From Phallusia fumigata (Eukaryota; Chordata; Ascidiacea; Phlebobranchia; Ascidiidae), in NCBI GenBank assembly GCA_008931825.1, contig QXVZ01033204.1, positions 1 through 20,857 on the forward strand: a DNA stretch of 20,857 bases, written 5' to 3'. Below are positions 8,061 to 17,004 of the stretch, in pieces (position 1 is the stretch's first letter; every line of letters begins with the position of its first letter). The notes under the pieces were generated by a model. It saw only the letters and a list, made by a program, of their open reading frames with translations. It had not been told where the DNA came from and ran no database searches. The position numbers and the translations under genes are program-made.

Positions 8061-11000
8061 CTAAAGCTCTTCTCTAGCATGAGATGTTGGATTGGAGTGT
8101 GGTTCTATTGGAGGATCAATAGCGTCGTAAACACCAAGGTCGTTCAACTGGTCACACAACGTGTCCCAAAGACTGTTGTAACTAACAAAACTTCTGGGAA
8201 TATCAATTGCAACTTGAGACCATGCTGCAACGTCATCATTCATCTGAAAATTTGAAAGCAGTAATTTCTCTGGTGACAGAATATTTCAACCAGTATTTGT
8301 GCCTAATTATGTAATCTCAGGTTTATAAACCTGGATTGGCAAACTGTGTTCCCTACAGGTTCATAGTCTTAGTTATAATTGTTTTTTATAAAAACAAAAG
8401 TAATATCAACATGAGATGTATTTTATTTATTAAACACCAACCTGTAAAAAGTTAAAAAATATAATAAGCATCTCACTTAGCCAGACGTGATATTAAAAAT
8501 GTTTGCCAGGTCATGTGAACTTAATACCAAATCATGTTTCTATATTCTTACACAGTGTGCAATGTAGTGAAAATGTAGCCTGTTGTACTCCAAATGTCGC
8601 CTTCTCACTATATGCGTTTTACCGTCTCACTAATATGCGTTTAACTGTGAAATAAACGCATATTTGATACTGGGATCTGCCCTGAAGCTTTCGTGCAGGC
8701 CAACGATAACAGCACGCTTGTATATGAAACCCAGCCCTGGATGAGCTTCTGTCGTGGGTTCGAATCCCACCGTTGGCCTAGATAATTCTAGCCCCACGCC
8801 CACGGTATACCGTCATATACCTAAGCAAGTTTGGTGTACGAAGGCCATTGTGAGGTTTCAAGAGAAGGTTTTCCGGTGTGGGTAAAGCTCTTCCAAAAAC
8901 GAGCGATGGTGTCACGAATTATGATGTCGCTTGGCGAAAATTCGTACCTTTAAAACCAAATAAAGATGCTTAAATTAGCATCTTGCGGCAAGGGATTTGT
9001 TTGTTCGAACCTTCGCCCCTTGAACTGCAGATAAACGCTAAACTTTATAGCCTACAAGGTCTCATTTTTTTGACAGCGTGCGTAGTTTCTTGCGACAAAA
9101 AATAAAACAAAACCGTGTTACGCTCTTGGATCTTATAAACGTCCTTTTACAGTTAGCTCATGCACAACTGCCAGCTGGTAAATACAAGCTGGAAATGAAG
9201 GAAATAAAGGAAAATTTCACTTGGGGTAGAACTATGTGTTACCCATAAGGAATATTTCCAAATTCAAAGCTGAGTTCCGATGCATGAAACGCTTTGTCTG
9301 CGAGCAGTTCCGACAGGTTTTCCGCTTTTACAAACGCAGCATCTGGTCCATATTCGAATTTGTAGAGAAAAACTTGGTCGGGGTTCTGTTCTGTAGCTGA
9401 CATGTGCCTGAAAGAACATGTTTTACAGTTTCGTAAACAAATCCCTACTATTCTCAGGCAAAATCCTAGACATTGGACCATCAACTTAGAGGTCTTTCGG
9501 GATTTTGAATCATACCAAATGTTTTAGGTGCCTTCTCATCTTATCCTCATAAGGTTGTAGTTTGTGCAATGCACAACTTAGTCGAAAAGAAAATTTCCTG
9601 CTCGTTTAAAACGTAACGAACAAGATTACCGATGTCCACGAAACATTTTTTTAACTCTGGCATTCTGTTGGGCTGATTACTGATCATAACGTACACAATT
9701 ACATGGACATGCGTTTACCTCGCTAGATTCCGTGTCGGACAGGCAAAAGCGTAGGCGGTTAATAGTCTTTGGATGGAATTCATTGTTGCTGGCGTCAGAC
9801 TTCCAATTTTGAAAAACGTATGTTTCTCCAACCAGTTTTTGAAAAACTAAAAATAATTTGGTTGTGCGCAACAATTCGTATGCTCATTTTCAAACCATTA
9901 GCGGGAACGAAAGTCAGTTATTTACTCTTTGTTGCACCAACAAAGTTTTGTATGTTATTACAAAATACAAAGCAGCAACTATGTCGCGGTGTGATTGACT
10001 GCAAATCACCTCATCATAAAAATTAAAAATTGGCGTCTATGGTTTTTGGAGCAGTAATGAGCAAGATCGAGTTGATTGCGTAAACAACTTACTTCTACGG
10101 CACCACTGACAGTTGGCCAAATTTGGACCAAAAAGAATTCCATTTCATCGGCAGCGTCACCCAGAATGACTTCTTTATCTGTGTTCCAGGCTCCTCTGTG
10201 GAACATGGACATAGGTTGATCTGGAAACTCGTCGTTGCCAATTACAGGTCTGAAGGGCTCAATGAAGTTGAATCCAGCGTCGGCGAGAGATTGCAAGTTG
10301 TAACTGGAAACGTTCATCAAAGCAGCAAAAGCCACTGCCCAATGCGCTTTTACTATTTCTTCGGGACTGATATTTCTGAAATTTATAACAGATAATTAAT
10401 AATAAGAGCTGAATAAGGTGCTGCCCCGATATGTTTGACTACTTGAGCTGATCTGGATTTTTCTTTCCACTGCAGACTTTAATTATTTTTTCTAGGTTCG
10501 AACCTGGGACGATCCCGAGAACGAATCCCGATCAGGTTTCTTTACGACAAACCATGATGGCGCCCCCTAGCGTATTTTTAAAAAGTCTGTTTAATACAAC
10601 TAGACACACAACATGTTTACCAAAATAAATCAAACAAGGTTCTTACTGCAAGCATTCCATGGTGGTGCAACTAACATATTTCATCAGGTTATTGGTGGTG
10701 GCCTGCGCCAGTTCAACTGTTTGATATTTGCCTGCTGCCGGGTTGCTCTGCATGATTGCTCGTCGAAAGTAGGGTGAACTCTTCTTGGAAGCCAAATGAA
10801 ACATTACAGACTGTGCCCCGGCGCTTTGGCCGAATATTGTCACCTGAAACAGAAAACAACCGCTGCACATATTTTGTATTACTATACGCAAGCTTGTTAA
10901 AGATGTCATGCCAAATCATAGAGTCGGCCTTCCAAGCATTTGTGCAGTAAGGCGTAAGCTTAAAAAATTTATGCTGTAGTGGGATTTAAGCCCACCACAG

Positions 11001-13050
11001 TAGCGTGGCTTGCCAAAGGTTGAATCACGGACACCGCTATCTTCTGCATCCTGTTTGTACGTGATATCATTAGTTCAGATAGGAAGTGGTTGCTGGGTGG
11101 GTTATGTTTACCTGCGTCTTGTCACCACCGAAATTCACGATATTTTTTGCCACCCACTCCAGAGCCAGCTGTTGATCACCGAGGCCTTGGTTGCCAGGCA
11201 AGTGATTGTCACCCTCGATGTTAGACAAAAAGCCAAAAGCGCCTGTAAAACAACGACGTATTTTGGTATAACAGTTTTCTTTGTTTCATTTTTGTCCCCA
11301 GTGGGCGGAACAACGCCTAATTGCGTTATGCTCATAATTAGTTCACAGTCAAAGCACCTGCCTTCCCGCAGCTTCATAGGATAATTTTTGTGACTTTTTG
11401 GTCGTTTGGAAGTTGATGATTTTAATTTGGGTGATTGGTTTAATTGGAGCAATGCCGTTTATGTTTCTTGCTTAGGGAAACGCCGAAAATCGAGAACGGA
11501 TTAGAACCGACAACCTTGCTAGTGCATGGCGGTCGCAAAACGAAACAGGAATTCCTTTTTAGTCCACAACTTTAAGCACAAATGAGTAATACTGACAAAG
11601 TTACACAAGCAAAACATGTTGTTTTCATTATTAATACTTGTTCCATTACAAGATATTATCTAGTGCCCATATTGTTGTCAATAAACTCACCCAGTCTGTA
11701 GTTAATAGTGACAACTAATGTGTTGGTTGCTTTGCTCAGCCATTCTCCATTATACATTGGGTGGGTGCCCGAACCCGAGACAAAAGCTCCCCCGTGAATC
11801 CAAACCATGACCGGAAGTAGTTCATTTGCTTGATTGTTCACGTCTATTGCTCGGGGAACGAAGATGTCAAGAACTAGACAATCCTCAGTCTCAACCTTGC
11901 GGAAAAGGATTTGACATGTAAAGACTGTTGCATCCTAATTTTTTTTCACATAAATCGTCCTGTTTTTAAAAGTACATGAACGTTCTGAGAAACCAATCAG
12001 TGATGCTTCATCAACTAATATAAGTTAATTTACATTTACACAACTTGCAGTTTTGTATTCACTCAAATGTTTTCAACTGACTAAAGCTGGGAGCTAAGTT
12101 TAACCTTTCCAATCATTTTCCAGCCAAGTTGTGACTTTCAACTTCCGTTGTAGGTTTTGTTACACACTTTAAGGTGATTTTGAATGTTACTTGCACCTTG
12201 ACGCATTCTTACCGGGCGTGGTTGATCGATGCCATCGGGCACATGTGGCTGGTAGCATTGGACTGTAGTTGGTTTGCTGGCGTCTACTGGTCCTTGGTCT
12301 GTACGTAGTTCGCTTTCCATAAACCTTAAAGGAAAATATATTTTCCCCTCTATACTCTAAAAAGTCGCTTATGGTTTAATTTAAACCGAATTCAACTGTG
12401 CTCGATAAGATGTTTGATTGTTAACTTACGTCTAGCACATAAACGTTTGCTATAATAACCAACAACGTTTCAAGCCTGACTTTAGGTGAAAATCGGCCGA
12501 GAAAGCATTTAAATGTTAGCCACGATGGGTGTTGGGGAAATTTTATAGGAGCCGGACCTCTGCAGAAGCCTACTACTCTTTTCCTTGTCCCAGCCCCCCT
12601 GATCCATCAATAACTAATAGGGGTTGTGAAGTGAAGTTCCGAGTACACTTTACGGCAGCACCACACCACTGTTCGTCACGTAGTAAGTCTGAAAACACTC
12701 AATGCTTACGAAGGCAATGGTACGTCATTTGCTTACCTCACAGGCTTTTCGCCGTAAGGAATACCATAGAATGCACAAGAATCCCCGTAGTCAGCCCCAG
12801 TTACCAGTCCGCTGGTGGTAGCAACAGTAATAGAGCTTGAAGCTTCGTCGTTTGAAATGTGTTCAGGATTTGTCGAAGACATGGCAAGAGCGTGCAAAAT
12901 GTTTTCCAACGCCAACCTGAACCCTTGTTCATTTCCTTCCGCAAAGTTTTCTACACCTTGTACTTGCTGCATTGAAAGTAATATCATAGCAAAGCCGACC
13001 AGCAGGCTTGGGAACCAAAGGTTATGGTTTAAACCGTGCGGTTTCACCAT
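8061..13050 (-). CDS. Secreted type-B carboxylesterase/cholinesterase-like enzyme, ten exons
   Basis: Likely a secreted ester hydrolase of the COesterase family; the substrate cannot be read from sequence. Exons (minus order): 13050-12737, 12324-12213, 11895-11691, 11242-11112, 10843-10647, 10375-10093, 9846-9719, 9407-9243, 8947-8821, 8243-8061. All are GT-AG and in phase, 614 codons plus stop if read to 8061. A signal peptide (LLVGFAMILLSMQQVQG) precedes residue 33. Visible motifs: FYGIPYGEKPVRF; the Cys pair in VQCYQ and EDCLVLDIF; oxyanion-hole IHGGAF; nucleophile GQSAG (Ser261, with Gln instead of the usual Glu); acid ADEMEFF (Glu397); His498 in FHASELSFEFG; then WKSFTHTGKP. The last codon of exon 9 is TAG (8823-8821) where the plus copy has CAG. 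As read, the protein ends at 553 residues, losing the well-conserved 60-residue final exon. The triad survives, so activity is possible. The gene is tail-to-tail with the plus-strand copy. Confidence 0.9.
8584..8818. mobile_element. tRNA-derived SINE-like insertion in the last esterase intron
   Basis: Present in the final intron of the minus esterase and absent from the matching plus-strand intron, whose sequence resumes alignment below about 8580. The plus strand holds GCCAACG...CGTTGGC as a 7-bp acceptor-like stem, enclosing about 79 nt with a perfect T-arm (GTGGGTTCGAATCCCAC) and consensus pol III B box GGTTCGAATCC at 8757-8767. The D and anticodon arms do not fold, so it is not a working tRNA. 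Flanking palindromes CTAGATAATTCTAG and ACGGTATACCGT follow. Its outer end sits within a few bases of the exon 9 donor. Confidence 0.6.
8633..8663. repeat. Perfect 11-bp hairpin in the SINE-like insertion
   Basis: ATATGCGTTTA at 8633-8643 pairs with TAAACGCATAT at 8653-8663 around a 9-nt loop. A nearby direct repeat, TCTCACTA(A)TATGCGTTTTAC-like, begins at about 8604. This could be the terminal structure of the insertion. Confidence 0.7.
10488..10560. mobile_element. Short tRNA-like (SINE fragment) insertion in an esterase intron
   Basis: The minus-copy intron (10376-10646, 271 nt) is longer than its plus-copy partner (344-501, 158 nt). The extra sequence includes GGTTCGAACC at 10495-10504 and GATCCCGAGAACGAATCCC, both like the B-box end of a tRNA-derived SINE. 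It shares CGAGAACG with the fragment near 11490. Ends are approximate. Confidence 0.4.
11475..11545 (-). mobile_element. tRNA-derived SINE fragment in esterase intron 3
   Basis: The minus strand reads GCAAGGTTGTCGGTTCTAATCC followed by GTTCTCG, closely like the 3' half of a tRNA. The B-box-like GGTTCTAATCC lies at 11508-11498, one base off consensus. It has no complete cloverleaf. It lies in the intron between 11691 and 11242. Confidence 0.45.
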
Positions 13051-14382
13051 TTTAGTCCTAGTTTCTTCGGAGGTTTACAGAAAGCCCAATAGTTCGAGTG
13101 ACAACACAGAAATGGTTATTCGCTTACCGTTGCCACCTCTTTTATACGATGCATCTTGTTTGTTACCTTACCGTTGGGTTTATGATTTTTTGGAAGTGAA
13201 TCATATCTGTTGCGAAGGCGTTGCAAATGAGTAACTATCATGACGCGGGATCAGATTCAACAATATCATCGACAACAAGAAAATTTGGTAAACAACAAAC
13301 AAGGGGCATGTTTCGAAAAAAAGAAGGTCCACGATGGGCGCAAAATGGAATCACATATAGCTAACCAACCTAAAACAACTTAAGAAGGTCAGGCACTGTT
13401 TCGAATTTTATTTCTACGGGTGTGCGTCCAAAAATTATGCAGTAGTGATATAAAACCACAGTTCACAGCGGCGCACACTTTCAGTGTAAGCGTAAAACAT
13501 ATCATTTCAGCCAAAAAATTTATAGTGAAAAATCTAGCGTTACTATCTTTAATACACATATTGTAGCCTCGAAGCACAGTGCATGAGTTGCATTGTTTTC
13601 CAACTTAGCTGTTTGCCTGTGGTGCGTGTGATTCAACGCGTGGTGCGTCGCTGTTTTCCAATATCCATTGAATCATTTCGTGTAGGTTAACATCATGCAA
13701 CATAGTAAAGTGCCGGAACAACTAACAAACAACAAGCGAATTCAACGTACAACTTTCAAAACTGCATGGGTTTGTCTCCCATTAAACTTTATATCTCCTC
13801 CGTGATGTGCTGGTTTGCTATTACCCGAGCTTTTTTATTAATTAAAGTCACTTTATGTCATAAAAAGGCATACATACACATACGAACGTAACACAAACTT
13901 TCTGCAGAACACCAAGCAACAAAACTCCGTGAAGGAACTTACGTATGATACAGATATAAATACGAAGCAGTTAATTACAACATTAAAATTTTGCAGAAAC
14001 ACCAATACATTTTACCGTAACACGTTAGAATTAGCAGCTTTGTATAACTTACACACATGTATATTTTCTCTTATCAAAGGCAGCAAATTAGCACAGAAAT
14101 TGCGATATTATTCGGATTAGATTAAACTTGCGCAGTTACATTACAATACAATCGTCGGCTGGTGCACGTTGGCTTGACAACATTGCTTGCTCCGAGCTGC
14201 TGAGATTTTCGTAATCAATCCGTTTGTATCGACCGTTCCACCAGCCTGTATACGTTACACACATGAAAGTCGTGTTTACGCTTTCTTGTTACGGGAAATA
14301 AATAAAATAAAGCATGGATCGGCCAATATCCTAAGATAACACTTGGAGCCAGTTCGAAAGGTAGATAAGTTGGGTATTTGGT
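13051..14382. other. Intergenic region between the esterase promoter and the ParB-like gene
   Basis: Contains the esterase 5' UTR and TATA box at its left end. The rest is AT-rich without a supported gene; the short frames at 13389-13577 and 13929-14120 show no motif. An AATAAA on the minus strand near 13833-13838 could end the upstream ParB-like transcript. Confidence 0.5.
13139..13146 (-). promoter_or_regulatory. TATA box of the minus-strand esterase
   Basis: The minus strand reads CGTATAAAAGAGG here, about 90 nt upstream of the ATG at 13050. This spacing fits a TSS near 13110 and a 5' UTR of roughly 60 nt. The assignment rests on sequence and position only. Confidence 0.55.
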
Positions 14383-14457
14383 TTAATAAAACAATTTGAA
14401 GAGTGTAGCTACAGCCCGTTCAACCTCGTTCCACCAATTGTCCTCTTCAAGTTTTTT
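14383..14457 (-). other. Candidate 3' terminal exon of the ParB-like gene (phase problem)
   Basis: After GAGGCAG the minus strand is open for 24 codons, KKLEEDNWWNEVERAVATLF..., then TAA. The composition looks like a real amphipathic C-terminus. However this acceptor is phase 0 while the last firm exon (ending 14678) is phase 1. Phase-compatible acceptors near 14460-14535 give only very short tails. The end of the gene is therefore left open. Confidence 0.2.
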
Positions 14458-14677
14458 CTGCCTCATAAAGGTTTTAACACTGCACAGCTATTTCCGGCAT
14501 GTTTGGTGGCATTGTGTCGCTGTGATTTTGCACCAATTGAAACAAACTTATATTAAACACACATGATGAACTTTAGCGAAACTTCTTTGTCTCGCGTTAG
14601 CACTAAACCACATGCTGTACTCATTTTACAGTTAATAGATTGGGAAAAGCAAAATACGACAAAACTTGTTGTCATAC

Positions 14678-16658
14678 CAGGTAAGGAGCCTCGTCCATTT
14701 CTACACGTGCAGTGTTGATACGCTTCACCGCCCCTTATGTACACGTGACAACCAGCGTTGCGAGTGGTATCGTCCCTTCGCAATTCCTCAATAAAATCCA
14801 CCTCGATTTCGTCAAGAATCCCCATCAAGTGAAGAACACGAAACACGTAGAGACGACGATTGTCCGAACTAACAAGACATCATCGTTGGAAAATCAAATG
14901 TTGGTAATTAAACAAAGTGCCCTAGTCTTCTTACAAATACAAAAAGAATTAGCAAAAGGACGCCAAAACATCTTTTATATCTTGGCGAGCTATATTGATT
15001 TACATTGCGTTAGCTGTTCTCAAAACACCTTCAATTTAAAACAATGAACACGGATCCGCTTATACATCCTAACAACAATTTGCTGGCCCATTTTGATTTT
15101 AAAGGCTATGCTTTATTCATCAAGCGTTTCTGCAAAATCTCTTTTATCATCAGTGACATGATAGAGCACCAGACATGCGGGCATGTATTTACGTTGTGCG
15201 GCAACGTGAAGATAAGTGGGTGGGAAAACAAATGGACGTCATAAACCTTGAACAAGAAGTGTACCCCCCTCTCCACTAAAATCTCCGAATCCCAATTCCT
15301 CACTCTACAAACATCAGCAAAGGAGGAGGGACTGCGGGTCATGAGCTCAGTGAGTTAAAATGTTCACTTGCATAACGGTAATACACGATTTTGAAACACA
15401 AACTAACTTACGGAGAACCCACCTGACAAGCACTCCGCCACATTTTTTCACCTCAATATGATCAATGTCTGATGCCCTTAACTTTCCAGCTGCTATCTTC
15501 AGAATTGTTGAGTTTACGTCTTGGCCCTCTCTAAATTGCTTGCCGATCGAATCCTGGCTAAACCGCAGGCGATCCGGGGAAAACCTTTTTCTAGTTTTCA
15601 GAGCTTGATATATTCCATAACCAGCGGCAAAAATTCCGCCGATCGCGGCTACGGTGCCTGCAACTACCAGTGGGTCAACATCTTTGTTAGAACTTCTGGA
15701 ACTCGAACTGTGGTATGAAGCAACGGTGTTTTCAGTGAAGTAAGCAGGGCGATAACTCGGACGTGATACTTCTAATTCTCTTTGATACCCTGGAAAACAT
15801 ATGCATCTTGTGTATTCATTATCAATTCTTGTGTAGTCCATTTGGTCCTGGATTACGCACCTGGCAGATCTAAGTGGCTTTGTTCTGGACAGAGACAATG
15901 CCTGTAAGTCTCCGTTCCTCCACGTACCGTTACATGACAACCACTATTTCCATTCGACAACATGATTTGTTGATTTCTGTTGCTGATTACATTTACTGTA
16001 ACCGCAACCAACAGGTCGGCCATCTCCAGCACACGAAACACATAAAGACGTCTGTTGTTTTTGCTGCAAAGTAAAATGAAGAGAGAAAATATTCGGAAGA
16101 TTGGGTGAAACTGAGTTTTACGGGATTTCGCAATTTCAATGCACTCTTACCTCAAAGGGATACTGTGTTGTCATTCGTGATAAAAACCAATCAAAAAATA
16201 TATAAGGCGAAGTTGTAAACATTGCCTAGCAAAAGAACTACTGAAGCAGACATCTCCCACAATAGTTATTCTCTCGTGATAAACTTTTCCCAGTAGCCTT
16301 CCCAGTATACAGCAGCACTATTTAAGCATGGGCCTTTTCTTTTTTACTACAGTGTGTCCATGTTAAATATCGGTTGTAGGCTATTTGGTTAAATTCCTAA
16401 TGGTACAAAAGCTTAGTGGAGCTTACCTGTAATATTTCCCCTTTTTCACGAAAACCTGAATGGGTGTGATGGAATCAACACGCAAGGAACCACTTTTTAC
16501 TTCGTCGATAGTATCATTCAAACTTTGGCCATTCTGGAAATTGGAGGCAATACTTTCTTGGGTGAAGAAGATCTGTGACGGTGTTAAGTCTAAAGGCGAC
16601 ATGTAACATAGATCACCCCCTTCATACATATTAACTTTACCTAATTTTTTCGCTGCAA
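14678..16658 (-). CDS. Protein with two ParB/sulfiredoxin-like domains, Cys modules and a transmembrane segment
   Basis: Exons: 16658-16427, 16063-15861, 15789-15423, 14868-14678, all GT-AG and in register (phases 2, 1, 2, 1). Domain 1 (exons 1-2) has FFTQESIASNFQNGQ...GSLRVDSITPIQV...KNNRRLYVFRVLE. Domain 2 (exons 3-4) has LRFSQDSIGKQFREGQ...GKLRASDIDHIEV...SDNRRLYVFRVLH. The order FxQ(D/E)SI, G(Q), G.L, I.V, NRRL matches the ParB N-terminal/sulfiredoxin-like fold, where NRRL corresponds to the nucleotide-binding GERR box; this is from memory of the family. Each domain ends in GCHVxxRGG...Y.HC.C...LPG. Between them lies a Gly/Ala-rich membrane segment (VDPLVVAGTVAAIGGIFAAG) followed by basic KTRKR. 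Both domains are split by an intron at the same place, just before (K/D)NRRL. The molecular function is unknown. The 3' terminal exon is unresolved. Confidence 0.72.
14869..15422 (-). other. Intron splitting the second ParB-like domain
   Basis: Begins GTGGGT at 15422 and ends TTGTTAG at 14869. No motif or homology is recognised in the frames inside it. Confidence 0.6.
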
Positions 16659-16734
16659 CTGCAGAAAAAAGAAACAACCAACATAAAAACCGGTCACGGT
16701 ATTTAAGAAGTTTTTGAAAGTATGTCGACTTATA

Positions 16735-17004
16735 CAGGGGTGCCCGAAGTGTGGTCCGGGGTCCGGATTTTTACGTGGCCTGCGGCTGTTATAAATTGTG
16801 TTGCACATGGCTCACCAAAGTTTAGATTTAGCTTTTTGGGTAAAAGCGACTTGCGACTTCACTCAAAAGCTTTTCACTTGGCAAAAATCCAAGTAATATT
16901 TTATTTGCGTAGTAACTTTATGGTAAAAAACTTCAAAAAAAGCTTGCCCTTTTGCGTATTTTCCTGATTAAAATTATTATTACAAAAATGTTTGAACACC
17001 CCTG
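16735..17004. mobile_element. Non-autonomous hAT-like MITE, 270 bp
   Basis: Left end CAGGGGTGCCCGAAGTGTGG and right end (reverse complement) CAGGGGTGTTCAAAC share the CAGGGGTGyyC terminal inverted repeat typical of hAT elements. The GTGGTCCGGGGTCCGG and GTGGCCTGCGG run also resembles their subterminal GC-rich part. There is no transposase frame. The 8-bp flanks GACTTATA and CCCTAACC do not match, so the target duplication has decayed or one end is misplaced. It sits in the large proposed first intron of the ParB-like gene. Confidence 0.6.

Noticed and set aside
8699-8777. Possible tRNA gene
   Set aside because: The acceptor stem and T-arm are good, but the D-arm and anticodon arm do not form, so it is called a SINE-like remnant.
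16722-16967. 81-codon plus-strand frame
   Set aside because: It lies almost wholly inside the hAT-like MITE and has no protein motif.
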